NCBI RefSeq assembly: GCF_021596945.1
Contig: NZ_CP063779.1
Coordinates: 1,649,592 to 1,713,591 of the forward strand
Reading direction: 5' to 3'
DNA: 64,000 bases
Origin: Mongoliitalea daihaiensis
GTDB lineage: Bacteria > Bacteroidota > Bacteroidia > Cytophagales > Cyclobacteriaceae
Position 1 is the first letter of the stretch. The number at the start of each line of letters is the position of its first letter. Positions 40,471 through 49,679 of the stretch are shown here, piece after piece. A program made the translations under genes and the position numbers. The notes below the pieces were generated by a model that was not told the origin of the DNA, did no database searches, and saw nothing but the letters and a program-made list of their open reading frames with translations.

Positions 40471-41697
40471 TTAAATCAATTCTTTCAATGCAATTTCAAA
40501 AGAGGTCTGAGCAATTCTAGTGGTGGAGGGATTCGTATCAAAAGTTCGTTTCATTGCTTTTTGGATAGTATGGCTCACATCATGGAAGATTGCCTCGTCT
40601 GTCAACTCAACTTCATCACTCATCAGATAAGCAAATACGCGGGCCATACCACAGTTAGCAATAAAATCAGGGATTACAGCGATTTTCTCATCTGTCCATA
40701 CTCCCGTAGGTCCAAAGAAAATCTCTGGATCTGCAAATGGTACATTGGCTCCGCAGGATATTACTTCTAGGCCTGTTTCTACCATGGTTTCAGCCTGTGC
40801 TCGGGTAATTAAGCGGGATGCTGCCGCTGGTATGAAAATCTCCGCAGGAAGAGACCAAATTTTCTCATTAATCTCATCAAAAGGTATGATATTGTCTGCT
40901 ACCAGTGTATTTCCTTTTCTTTGAATAAATAATTCGCGGATTTCATCCAATGAAAAACCTTCTTCCTTGATCAAACCGCCAACTCTATCGATGATTCCAA
41001 CAATTTTCACACCTTCTACAGCTAAAAAACAAGCGGCTGCAGCACCTACATTTCCCCAACCTTGAATGATGGCACGCTTTCCTGCAAGCTCTCCTCCCCA
41101 AATGGAATAATAATGCTTTACCGCTTCTGCTACCCCGTACCCCGTGATCATATCGGCTACGGTATATTTTTTGGGACCGTTCGGTGTAAACAGAGGATCT
41201 TCCAATACTTTAGATACTCCTTGTCTTAACTGACCGATTTTTCTGATTTTTTGTGGTTCGGTAGCATTAAAATGACCGTTGACAATGCCTTCTTGTGGAT
41301 GCCAAAGTCCATAGGATTCTGTGATTGGAATTACTTCGTGGATTTCATCCACATTCAGATCCCCACCTGTACCATAGTAGTTTTTCAACAAAGGCATCAC
41401 CGCTTTATACCAGCGTTTCAACACCTCATCTTTGCGTGGATCATTTGGGTCAAAATTGATGCCTGACTTGGCACCACCAATAGCAGGACCAGATACGGTG
41501 AATTTTACTTCCATGGTTTTAGCCAAGGATTCCACTTCTCGTTTATCCAAGCCTTTACGCATACGGGTACCACCGCCAGCTGCTCCACCTCTTAGGGAAT
41601 TGATGACTACCCAACCTTCTGCTTCTGTTTCGCTATCGCTCCATTCAAAAACAATCTCAGGCTGTTTATTCTCAAACTTTTTCAGTAAATCTTTCAT
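40471..41697 (-). CDS. Glu/Leu/Phe/Val dehydrogenase family protein
   Basis: The ATG at 41695-41697 gives a 408-residue protein. Motifs of glutamate dehydrogenase are present: SLRGGAAGGGTRMRKG, the catalytic Lys in GPAIGGAKSGINFDP, the Asp in GTGGDLNVDEIHEV, and a Rossmann domain (RAIIQGWGNVGAAAACFLAV). Inter-domain features such as WHPQEGIVNGHF differ from hexameric E. coli GdhA, so it belongs to a Bacteroidota-typical subgroup. It should interconvert an amino acid (probably glutamate) and its 2-oxo acid with NAD(P). A -7 box lies 22 nt upstream and a strong terminator follows, so it is monocistronic. Confidence 0.88.
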   Translation of the reverse strand: MKDLLKKFENKQPEIVFEWSDSETEAEGWVVINSLRGGAAGGGTRMRKGLDKREVESLAKTMEVKFTVSGPAIGGAKSGINFDPNDPRKDEVLKRWYKAVMPLLKNYYGTGGDLNVDEIHEVIPITESYGLWHPQEGIVNGHFNATEPQKIRKIGQLRQGVSKVLEDPLFTPNGPKKYTVADMITGYGVAEAVKHYYSIWGGELAGKRAIIQGWGNVGAAAACFLAVEGVKIVGIIDRVGGLIKEEGFSLDEIRELFIQRKGNTLVADNIIPFDEINEKIWSLPAEIFIPAAASRLITRAQAETMVETGLEVISCGANVPFADPEIFFGPTGVWTDEKIAVIPDFIANCGMARVFAYLMSDEVELTDEAIFHDVSHTIQKAMKRTFDTNPSTTRIAQTSFEIALKELI

Positions 41698-41718
41698 GTT
41701 ATTTGGGTTTATTGGCCG

Positions 41719-41726
41719 CAAAAATA
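41719..41726 (-). promoter_or_regulatory. -7 element TATTTTTG for the dehydrogenase gene
   Basis: The minus strand reads TATTTTTG, matching TAnnTTTG, 22 nt before the ATG. A clear -33 element is not visible. Confidence 0.5.
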
Positions 41727-41837
41727 GAAATATTTGGCGACTTCAGATATGCCAACGGAAAAAACAGAAAGGAGTTCAACCGCCTAAGTCCTGATTAAGT
41801 TAAAATCTGAAAGTAAGTTAGTAGGCGAAAACTTAGT

Positions 41838-42973
41838 TTATTGTTTTTCGAAAGCGTAAACATGCAATGATATGGAATTTTCATCAGGACTATCCCGCTG
41901 TAATATGTAGAGTTTCCCTTGATTTGTATGTAAACGTACCCCTGATTCATCTTTCAATTCAAAAACTTCATAATTTCCCTCTAAATCAGCTACAGTTAAG
42001 AATCTATTTCCAATAAGCTTTCCATTTTGACTTTGGCTATGCAGCCTAAAAATCATGAAGGAATATTCATCGAAAGCTATGTCTATAAATTTGGTATAGA
42101 TCCCATCCTGTAACTCAGAGCCTTGACCATAATTTTTATACAAAACTGCTGGTATTTGGTTGAATGAATCAACTTCTAACCGTAAAGTTTTCACTTTCTC
42201 CGTCTTTAAGTTAAAAACAAATATTTCTGGAAATGGTCTGAATGCATAAATTAAATAGTCTCCCTTTACAGAAATATTCGGGATAATGTCATTATAGTAA
42301 CCTCTTTCATTATCTGGGATTAAGTTTTTTGGTACTGGTAGGTTGAAAATTTTCCAAGCATTTTCAACAATATTATACTGTAAAATTTGAAGGTAATCTT
42401 GGTATACCGTGAATTGAGAGGCGTGAGAGTTTGCTGCTTTTATCCAGAGAAATATTTCTCCCTTGGTAGTTCCCCAATTAGATCTTGGTTTTACACTTAT
42501 GGTTTCAAATGCTGAAAGGTTGACCTTTTGGTGTAAATCATCAAATCTTAACTCTTAATTTTTTCTCCAGATTGGAGCATGGAAATTGATTGAGACGAGT
42601 TTAAAAAAAGTAAATTCCCCATGCTTTGCATCGAAAAAATAGTTCTATCTACACCATTTGGTCCATCGAAATCAAGTTTTTGAATTTGAATCTCGGCATT
42701 ATCTAAATCATAAGATTGAATTTCACCTCTAGTGTGATCAAAGGCTACGAGTTGACCGTTTGATTGGATTTCATAAAATAGTGGGTTGGAATTTAGAATT
42801 CTGTTGTTGAAATTTAATTCCAAATTGTCTTTTTCCATTGTCCACAGTCGTTCTTGGGCAGAGTTTTGGGATCTACATGATAAATGAATACTAGTTAAAA
42901 CCACACCAAAAAAGCAAAGAGCTTGTAATTTGTTTAGTGAGTATACTATTTTGTTTGTCAGGCAGGCTTTCAT
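41838..42973 (-). pseudogene. Frameshifted DUF4221-like lipoprotein
   Basis: The first part (from 42973) has a signal-like start (ALCFFGVVLTSIHLSCRSQ) and FDGPNGVDRTIFSMQSMGNL, matching the FEKEGPNGVGTLVYD stretch of the intact paralog at 10050-11177. It hits a TAA at 42548-42550. Shifting by one base there restores a frame (LRFDDLHQKVNLSAFETISV, then KGEIFLWIKAANSHASQFTV) that runs to the stop at 41838. Corrected length is about 378 residues, against 375 for the paralog. So a single missing base near 42550 is the only visible lesion: a recent pseudogene or a sequencing error. Confidence 0.7.
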
Positions 42974-42985
42974 TGAAGTTAATAA

Positions 42986-44053
42986 TTATGAAATTAACAC
43001 ACCCCCACAAGAATCCCTATTTGCCCCTGTCACAGAAGCCAAGGTATTAATTTCATTTCTCAAACGAAGCACACCCAAGAATGCAAAGATCAGCGCTTCT
43101 TTAAATTGGATGACTTGCTCTCCAATGGGGAGAATCTGTGCTTTTTCTAGGAGCATTGCTTCTAATCGCTCGACAAAATACCGATTGAATGCTCCTCCTC
43201 CTGTGAGAATGACGCTTGCTTTTCTTTCTTCTTTTGCCTCAATACATGCAGCAATTTGAATTGCGTAGTGCTCTACAAGCGTATGCAGGATATTGGATAC
43301 TTTTTCTCCCGAATCTATACATTCGAAAAAAGAAGCTAAATCTTCACGGCCAAGAGACTTAGCACCCGATTTTTTGTAAAAACGATGTTTATTCAATGCT
43401 TTCAGAAGTTTGGGTATCAGCTTGCCGCTTTTGGCCAAGGCTCCATTGGCATCATACGGCATTTTTTTCTTTTGGGCAAAATGGTTGAGTAGGAGGTTAA
43501 ATGGGCAGATATCAAAGGCCACTCGATGACCAGCTTGGTCCATGCTGATGTTGGCGATGCCCCCCAGGTTGATGCAATAGTCAAACTCTCCAAAGAGCAA
43601 TTGATCTCCAATGGGAACCAAAGGAGCCCCTTGTCCACCCAACTGTATATCTAGCATCCGAAAATCATTGATTACAGGCAATCCACAGGCTACATGTAGG
43701 GACCATGCATTTCCGATTTGCAAGCTTAGACCTTTTTGGGGTTGATGAAATACGGTGTGACCGTGAGAAGCTATAGCTTGGGGCTGAATGTTATATTTTT
43801 TGCAGAACTCCTTCACCTGCTCACCCATCCACTTGCCGAATGATACATCTAAAAGTGCTAAATCTAAGCCTGACAGCTCATGACATTGGCGAAGTTGTTT
43901 GCCAAGTTTTTTGGGAAAAGGAATAGTTTCCGCATGGGGGATTGCGAAGGACCATTGCCCATCAAAGTCAAAAGTAGTGTAGGCAATATCCAATCCATCC
44001 CCTGATGTTCCTGACATCAATCCGATCATTTGGTAACTCTGTGAAGACTGCAT
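42986..44053 (-). CDS. anmK: Anhydro-N-acetylmuramic acid kinase
   Basis: The 355-residue protein starts with the family motif IGLMSGTSGDGLDIAYTTFD and has ASHGHTVFHQPQ, CINLGGIANIS and ILTGGGAFNRYF, all typical of AnmK. It phosphorylates and opens anhydro-MurNAc from recycled peptidoglycan to MurNAc-6-phosphate in the cytoplasm. No murQ is adjacent. It lies 12 nt before the broken DUF4221 gene on the same strand and is divergent from coaX. Confidence 0.95.
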   Translation of the reverse strand: MQSSQSYQMIGLMSGTSGDGLDIAYTTFDFDGQWSFAIPHAETIPFPKKLGKQLRQCHELSGLDLALLDVSFGKWMGEQVKEFCKKYNIQPQAIASHGHTVFHQPQKGLSLQIGNAWSLHVACGLPVINDFRMLDIQLGGQGAPLVPIGDQLLFGEFDYCINLGGIANISMDQAGHRVAFDICPFNLLLNHFAQKKKMPYDANGALAKSGKLIPKLLKALNKHRFYKKSGAKSLGREDLASFFECIDSGEKVSNILHTLVEHYAIQIAACIEAKEERKASVILTGGGAFNRYFVERLEAMLLEKAQILPIGEQVIQFKEALIFAFLGVLRLRNEINTLASVTGANRDSCGGVLIS

Positions 44054-44153
44054 GGTTAAAATATGTTAAATATCTTGTCGTAAAGTTAATTTTAATTTAG
44101 CCAAAATAAAGGCTTAGTGAATTTATCTACCTTTAAAATCTGTAAGCAAACGT

Positions 44154-44876
44154 ATGAAGCAACTCATTGTAGATATTGGGAATTCCCGTATTAAAACAGG
44201 AAAATTTGAAGGTACTGAATTGTTGGAGGAGGTGGTCTTTTCTGATCTTAAAGGATTAAAATCATATGCTGAACAGCTTTCAATAGATGCCGCTATCATC
44301 TCTTCTGTTAGGTATGATGAAGCGACGTTACAGGAGGAATTGGGCTTTCCTTTTCATTATTTAAATGTACATTCGAAAGTTCCTTTTACAAATAATTATG
44401 GAACTCCCCATACTTTAGGTGTGGATAGAAAAGCTGCTTTGGCGGGAGCTAGGGCCTTTTTTGAAGATAAACCCGTCTTGGTAATTGATCTAGGAAGTTG
44501 CATCACCTATGATGTATTGGATGCTTCTGACACCTTCTCAGGAGGTAGCATCAGTCCTGGACTTTCTATGCGCTTTCAGGCCATGCATCAGCAGACAGCG
44601 CGATTGCCCTTGACAAATTTATCTAAAGGTAGTCTCCCGCATTTGTCGGGTGAGAGCACTTTGGCATGTATGCAAAGTGGTGTGTACTATGGTATCCTTC
44701 ATGAGATGGAAGGATTTATTCGGCAATATTCTATGCGATATCCCGATTTGAATGTTATTATTTGTGGAGGAGATTCATTTTTTTTTGAAACCTTGACAAA
44801 AGACCACATATTTGTAATCCCTAATTTGGTTCTGTATGGGCTGAATAGAATTCTACTTGATAATGTCGCTTTATAA
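44154..44876 (+). CDS. coaX: Type III pantothenate kinase
   Basis: The 240-residue protein has the ASKHA motifs of CoaX: VDIGNSRIKTGKF at the start, the central GVDRKAALAGARAF, VIDLGSCITYDVLD, and GGSISPGLSMRFQAMHQQTA. VIICGGDSFFF near the end is also typical. It makes 4'-phosphopantothenate in coenzyme A synthesis. Its stop overlaps the next ATG by 14 nt, so it leads an operon with an outer-membrane protein and a TPR protein. A TACCTTTA box about 25 nt upstream may be the promoter. Confidence 0.93.
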   Translation: MKQLIVDIGNSRIKTGKFEGTELLEEVVFSDLKGLKSYAEQLSIDAAIISSVRYDEATLQEELGFPFHYLNVHSKVPFTNNYGTPHTLGVDRKAALAGARAFFEDKPVLVIDLGSCITYDVLDASDTFSGGSISPGLSMRFQAMHQQTARLPLTNLSKGSLPHLSGESTLACMQSGVYYGILHEMEGFIRQYSMRYPDLNVIICGGDSFFFETLTKDHIFVIPNLVLYGLNRILLDNVAL

Positions 44877-46146
44877 AAGACTAAGTTATATCGGTGTATT
44901 GTGCACCTTCTTTATATTTTCCGAATCCCAGGCACAATCCAGTGTCTCTGCATACAGTTCGCTGGGGATTGGAGATTTCAACAACAATGGCCTCACCCAA
45001 AATCAAGGGATGGGTGGTTTGGGTATCAGTTTTGGTACCGGTTGGGGGTTGAATTATATGAATCCCGCCTTGAGTACCCGAAATACCATTTTCAACTTTC
45101 AAGCAGCCTTCAACTATCAACGCGTAAATCTCCGGACTGAAAATGAGCAGGAGTTTGTGGACGGAGGAGGATTGTCCTATGTAGGGATGTCTCTGCCCAT
45201 CAATCCTGGTAAGTCTGCATTGGGGCTCGGAATCAACCAAATTACAACTGTTAATTACAGCATTGTGGTCAATGGACAAGTAACCAATTCTGATTTAACA
45301 TCCCTTAATCGCATTGATGGTTCTGGTGGTGTGTCAGAGGCTTATTTAGCTTACAGCCTTTCCCCTGCTAAGAATTTATCCTTCGGTGTACATGGTTCTT
45401 ATTTATTTGGTTCCACTATTCGAACAAATCAACTATCTTTATTGGATGAAAACGAAAACCCTATTGGTAACTCATCTGAATACTTTGAGCGATTCACAGT
45501 GTCAGATGTAACCTACAAATTAGGGGCTCACTATTATTTTAAGCTTGGTGAAAAATCAAATTTTCATCTAGGTGCCATTTATCAGGCCTTCGGGAATATT
45601 AATGGAAGAGAATTTGCAAAAGTAGCAGATTTTGGTCAAGCTAGCAGGCCAGATACAGATGGGGAAGTTTTGTCCGATAATATCAGAGGTTCCGTCTTCG
45701 TGCCTGAAAATTTCGGCTTTGGAATTACCTACGAGCGAATAAATAGGCTTATTATCGGCTTAGAAGGACAATATCAGGAGTTTAGCAGATACATTGATTT
45801 CAATGGAAGTGAAACAAATTTGAATGATTCTTACCGAATTGCCTTAGGTACCCAAATCACTCCTGATTTTGGGTCTATGGATAAATTCTTTAAGAGGATT
45901 ACTTATCGATTTGGTGTAGAATACAAGCAGACGCCATATGTGGTAGCTCAAACATCCATCACGGATATTGGCATTAATTTTGGAGGAACGGTACCGATGA
46001 ACACTTTATCTATGATGAATTTTGCAATTCGCCTAGGACAAAGGGGTACGACTGCCAATGGGCTGATCCGTGAAAATTATGCGGGCTTCAGTTTAGGGTT
46101 CTCGCTGAATGATAATACATGGTTTTATAAAAGAGTTTACGACTAA
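44863..46146 (+). CDS. Outer membrane beta-barrel protein (OmpP1/FadL-like)
   Basis: The ATG at 44863, inside the end of coaX, begins a signal peptide (GVLCTFFIFSESQAQ). The mature part starts SSVSAYSSLGIGDFNNNGLT and MGGLGISFGTGWGLNYMNPA, a pattern seen in FadL/OmpP1-type and related Bacteroidota barrels. Alternating strands run to the end, which is FYKRVYD rather than a terminal Phe. The length is 427 residues. Its role may be transport of hydrophobic compounds or envelope structure. It sits between coaX and a TPR protein gene in an order I recall as common in the phylum. Confidence 0.8.
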   Translation: MSLYKRLSYIGVLCTFFIFSESQAQSSVSAYSSLGIGDFNNNGLTQNQGMGGLGISFGTGWGLNYMNPALSTRNTIFNFQAAFNYQRVNLRTENEQEFVDGGGLSYVGMSLPINPGKSALGLGINQITTVNYSIVVNGQVTNSDLTSLNRIDGSGGVSEAYLAYSLSPAKNLSFGVHGSYLFGSTIRTNQLSLLDENENPIGNSSEYFERFTVSDVTYKLGAHYYFKLGEKSNFHLGAIYQAFGNINGREFAKVADFGQASRPDTDGEVLSDNIRGSVFVPENFGFGITYERINRLIIGLEGQYQEFSRYIDFNGSETNLNDSYRIALGTQITPDFGSMDKFFKRITYRFGVEYKQTPYVVAQTSITDIGINFGGTVPMNTLSMMNFAIRLGQRGTTANGLIRENYAGFSLGFSLNDNTWFYKRVYD

Positions 46147-46158
46147 AATTAAACAGAT

Positions 46159-47466
46159 ATGAAAGCGAAAATTGTACTTGCCGGTTTACTGTTCTGGGTA
46201 GCAGGAGGTTTGGTTCAAGCGCAGGACGGGTGGAATTGGCCTTCAGATCCTGCTAAGGAAGCAAAAGCTAGAGAGCTGAATGCTGCCTATGTGGATTACA
46301 TGAAGTCTGAACAATTCGTTGAGGCTACCAAAGGGTTGAATTGGTTATTAATCAATGTGCCTGATTTGAATGAGTCCATCTACATCAATGGAACAGCTGT
46401 CTATGATGGAGCTTCTAAAGCTTCAACTGATGAAGCACAAAAAAGAATTTATCAAGACTCAGTCATGACTATTTATGACCTAAGAAAGGATAAGTATGAT
46501 AACGAATCTGTTTGGATTGAGAATAAGGCATATTTTGCTTATCAATATTTCTTAAGAGATAAGGATAGAGTTGGTGACGTTGTGAAGGTATTTGATAGAG
46601 CTCTTGAAGTAAATGGTGGTACGTTGAAAACTCCTGGATTGGCAGGTGCTTTCTTCAATTCTGTGTACTTTCACAATGCTTACAATAAAGCTTTTACTAA
46701 AGTAGAATTGCTTGCACGTTATGAAGCTTTGAATAAAATCTTAGACGAAGCGGAAGCTAACGGTACGGATGTTTCAGCGCCTAGAGGTAACTTGGAGCAA
46801 TTGGTGGTTGTAATGGAACTAATCGACTGTGACTTTATAGAAAATACCTTAGGTCCAAAGTTGATTGCGAATCCAACTGATATGGCTTTAGCACAGCAAG
46901 TTTTCAAATACTCTTTCCAGTATAAGTGTTTAAACAATAACTCATTCATGGTTGCATTGGAAATCATTGATAATGAATCTCCTACTTTTGCGACTTCTCA
47001 AGTAAGAGCGATGAAATTGATGCAGGCTAGAGATTATGAAAAAGCTATCCCAGTATTAGAGAAAGCATTGAACTTGGCTGAGAAACCTGATCAAAAAGCA
47101 GAGATCTTATTTGACTTAGCAAAAGCAAAAGGACAGCAAGGAAATAAGTCAGCAGCAAGAAGCTACGCGATAGAAGCCGCTAAAGCAGATGACACCAAAG
47201 CTAAAGAAGCCTATAACTTAGTTGCTCAACTGATCATGGGTTCTTTCAATGATTGCAGAAGAAATGTTTCCAGAGCAGAAGATCAAGCAATATTTATCGC
47301 TGCTTATAATTATTACCAAAGAGCAGGGAATAGTGAAGGAATGAGAGATGCAAAAGCACGCTTCCCTTCCAAAGAAGAGTTATTTACTGAAGGTAAGCAA
47401 GCTGGTCAAACAGTTACGGTAGGTTGTTGGATAGGTGAAACAGTTACCTTAGCTACAAGAGATTAA
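46159..47466 (+). CDS. Exported tetratricopeptide-repeat protein
   Basis: The 435-residue protein has a signal peptide (IVLAGLLFWVAGGLVQAQ), then DGWNWPSDPAKEAKARELNA and helical repeats. The clearest TPRs are at about residues 290-360 (MQARDYEKAIPVLEKALNLA, AEILFDLAKAKGQQGNKSAA). Cysteines near the C-terminal part (NDCRRN, VGCWIGE) may form a disulfide. It lies 12 nt after the outer-membrane protein gene, with a strong terminator behind, so it ends the coaX operon. It is probably a periplasmic scaffold; its partner is unknown. Confidence 0.85.
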   Translation: MKAKIVLAGLLFWVAGGLVQAQDGWNWPSDPAKEAKARELNAAYVDYMKSEQFVEATKGLNWLLINVPDLNESIYINGTAVYDGASKASTDEAQKRIYQDSVMTIYDLRKDKYDNESVWIENKAYFAYQYFLRDKDRVGDVVKVFDRALEVNGGTLKTPGLAGAFFNSVYFHNAYNKAFTKVELLARYEALNKILDEAEANGTDVSAPRGNLEQLVVVMELIDCDFIENTLGPKLIANPTDMALAQQVFKYSFQYKCLNNNSFMVALEIIDNESPTFATSQVRAMKLMQARDYEKAIPVLEKALNLAEKPDQKAEILFDLAKAKGQQGNKSAARSYAIEAAKADDTKAKEAYNLVAQLIMGSFNDCRRNVSRAEDQAIFIAAYNYYQRAGNSEGMRDAKARFPSKEELFTEGKQAGQTVTVGCWIGETVTLATRD

Positions 47467-47487
47467 ATAATCCATTTGAATCGATAG

Positions 47488-47514
47488 AAAGGCAGCTCAA
47501 CGGCTGCCTTTTTT
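47488..47514 (+). terminator. Terminator of the coaX operon
   Basis: AAAGGCAGC and GCTGCCTTT enclose TCAACG, and a TTTTT run follows. It lies 22 nt past the TPR gene stop. Confidence 0.92.
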
Positions 47515-47536
47515 AATGTACTTGTGAAAGGTTTTG

Positions 47537-47544
47537 TATCTTTG
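47537..47544 (+). promoter_or_regulatory. -7 element TATCTTTG before lptC
   Basis: TATCTTTG matches TAnnTTTG and ends 6 nt before the lptC ATG, so the transcript would be nearly leaderless. It sits just behind the upstream terminator, so a new transcript starts here. Confidence 0.55.
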
Positions 47545-47550
47545 CGTGGC

Positions 47551-48096
47551 ATGACTTGGAAAAAAATAACATTTCTACATTTATTTGGCTTGCTTGTACT
47601 TGCAGGGGCTTGTAAGGATGAGGTGGATCCATCCATGTTTGAAATTTATACAGGCCCCATCAGTACAGGGTACGATGTGAATTTATACCATAGCGATTCG
47701 GCTATTGTTCGCATCCACCTTCAAGCTAAAAAACAGTTGGAATTTGATACGGGAGACCAAGAATTTCCCGAAGGAATAGATATTACATTTTTTGACGAAA
47801 ATGGAACTATTACCACCACGATCAGAGCTGACAAAGGTTTTTATATGAGAAATGATAATCTTTATAGAGGAGAGGGGGACGTTCAGGTCAAAAATTTGGA
47901 AAAAGAACAAAGTCTTTCATCTGAAGAAATGTTTTGGGATCCGAATGCTCAAAAAATCTACACTGAAAAATTTGTTACCGTAACAGACAAAAAAACAATT
48001 ATCAAAGGAACTGGATTAGAAGCGGATGAGGGTTTTAATGAATATAAAATTTTCAAGCCCTTTGATAGCCGAATGATTATACCTGGAGAAAATTAA
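47551..48096 (+). CDS. lptC: LPS export protein LptC
   Basis: The ATG at 47551 begins a lipoprotein-type signal (FLHLFGLLVLAGACKDE). The 181-residue protein has the LptC/OstA-like beta-jellyroll pattern: VNLYHSDSAIVRIHLQAKKQ, GIDITFFDENGTITTTIRAD, LSSEEMFWDPNAQKIYTEKF and IIKGTGLEADEGFNEYKIF. LptC links the LptBFG transporter to LptA in the periplasmic bridge that carries LPS. In Bacteroidota it is usually a lipoprotein-like form. A small membrane protein and a CorC-like gene follow within a few nt, forming an operon. Confidence 0.9.
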   Translation: MTWKKITFLHLFGLLVLAGACKDEVDPSMFEIYTGPISTGYDVNLYHSDSAIVRIHLQAKKQLEFDTGDQEFPEGIDITFFDENGTITTTIRADKGFYMRNDNLYRGEGDVQVKNLEKEQSLSSEEMFWDPNAQKIYTEKFVTVTDKKTIIKGTGLEADEGFNEYKIFKPFDSRMIIPGEN

Positions 48097-48101
48097 TTCG
48101 T

Positions 48102-48317
48102 ATGAAATTGCTTGATATTCTTCTTCTTTCATTGAGTGCAGCGATGGTCATTATCGGCACACATCTGACAATTACCGTTGGTGTTTCGGTATCCTATCCG
48201 GTATTCATGTTTGCGGTTGCATTATTGTTTTGGTTTCAATATAGAAAAAATCACGGTTCACCTGAGGAAGAAAAAAAGGAAATCACTAAATCTAAAAAAT
48301 TCAAAAATAAAAGGTGA
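48102..48317 (+). CDS. Small two-helix membrane protein
   Basis: The 71-residue protein has two membrane helices (LLLSLSAAMVIIGTHLTIT, YPVFMFAVALLFWFQYRKN) and a strongly charged tail (EEEKKEITKSKKFKNKR). It sits 5 nt after lptC and overlaps the next ATG by one base (TGATG), so translation is coupled in both directions. I do not recognise a named family, but the tight placement suggests a real, conserved gene. Confidence 0.75.
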   Translation: MKLLDILLLSLSAAMVIIGTHLTITVGVSVSYPVFMFAVALLFWFQYRKNHGSPEEEKKEITKSKKFKNKR

Positions 48318-49585
48318 TGGAAAGTACGTATTTGATGTATGTAGTGCTATCGCTTTTGTTTTCAGCCCTATTTTCTGGGTTAGAGATTGCATTTATTTCT
48401 GCTAATAAGTTACAAATTGAACTTGAAAATAAGCAAGGGATTTTTGCAGGAAAAATTCTTTCAGGGTTTATTCAAAAGCCAGGACAATTTATAGGAACCA
48501 CCCTGATAGGAAATACGGTGGCTTTGGTCCTTTATGGGATATTCATGGCCTATCTTTTGGAACCTTGGATTTTGCAACTTTTGCCTACTCCTTTCATAAA
48601 TCAGGGTTCTGTATTAGTGGTGCAAACGATGGTATCTACCTTTGTGGTGTTAATTACTGCTGAGTTTCTACCGAAAAGTATTTTTATGCTGAATCCGAAT
48701 AATATGCTTTCAGTATTTGCTTTGCCATTTGCTATCATTTATTACCTATTTTATCCAGTCGTTTGGTTTGTGGTGGGACTTTCCCGCTTTTTTATAACCC
48801 ATATTTTGAACCTAGATTACAGTGAAGATAAACCTGTTTTTAAGGTAACTGATCTCAATAGCTTTATCAAAAACAATTTGCTTCATTCCAAAAAGGAAAA
48901 TAAAGTAGAGATTGATACAAAGATTTTGGATAATGCTGTTGAGTTTAAAACTATCAAAGTCAGAGAATGCATGGTTCCCCGAACGGATATTGTAGCGGTT
49001 GACATCGAAGATTCCATTGAGGAATTAAAAAAAGTATTTGGGGAAAGTGGACATTCCAAAATCATTGTTTATAGGGAGAGTATTGACGACGTGATTGGCT
49101 ATTGTCATCAATTAGAGCTTTTTAAAAAGCCCAAAAACATTGAAGATATTCTGACTTCCATTATCATTGTACCTGAATCAGCTTTAGCCAATGATCTGAT
49201 GATTCAATTTATTAAGGAGCGTAAGAGTTTGGCTTTGGTGGTAGACGAGTTTGGAGGCACGAGTGGTATAGTCAGTATGGAGGACATCATAGAAGAGATT
49301 TTCGGAGAAATCCAAGATGAGTACGATTCAGATGATCTGATTGAGCAGCAAATAGGAGAACATGAATATTTATTCAGTGCCAAGCATGAAATAGATTACT
49401 TAAATGAGAAATATGGATGGGAATTACCCTATGGAGATTTTGAAACGCTCGCAGGGTTTTTGCTGTCAATTACAGAGGATATTCCCCAAAAGGGTCAGTC
49501 AATTATATATCAAAACTTTATTTTCACAATCGTCGCTAAGTTAGATCATCGAATAGAAACCGTTAAAATCAAGATACAATCCTGA
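48317..49585 (+). CDS. CorC/HlyC-family transporter (DUF21-CBS)
   Basis: The ATG at 48317 overlaps the previous stop by one base. The 422-residue protein has a DUF21 (CNNM) membrane domain with about four helices (LLFSALFSGLEIAFISANKL), a CBS pair (VRECMVPRTDIVAVDIEDSI ... LALVVDEFGGTSGIVSMEDI, about residues 215-330) and a C-terminal CorC_HlyC domain (EYLFSAKHEIDYLNEKYGWE). Such proteins take part in Mg2+ or Na+ export. It closes the lptC transcript as far as can be seen. Confidence 0.9.
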   Translation: MESTYLMYVVLSLLFSALFSGLEIAFISANKLQIELENKQGIFAGKILSGFIQKPGQFIGTTLIGNTVALVLYGIFMAYLLEPWILQLLPTPFINQGSVLVVQTMVSTFVVLITAEFLPKSIFMLNPNNMLSVFALPFAIIYYLFYPVVWFVVGLSRFFITHILNLDYSEDKPVFKVTDLNSFIKNNLLHSKKENKVEIDTKILDNAVEFKTIKVRECMVPRTDIVAVDIEDSIEELKKVFGESGHSKIIVYRESIDDVIGYCHQLELFKKPKNIEDILTSIIIVPESALANDLMIQFIKERKSLALVVDEFGGTSGIVSMEDIIEEIFGEIQDEYDSDDLIEQQIGEHEYLFSAKHEIDYLNEKYGWELPYGDFETLAGFLLSITEDIPQKGQSIIYQNFIFTIVAKLDHRIETVKIKIQS

Positions 49586-49679
49586 CTTATTTACAATTAG
49601 TAATTTATTGACAGGCATATTATTTTGAATTTAGCGGTAGATGTAATTATTTTGCGGCACTTCAAATAAAACCATAAGA

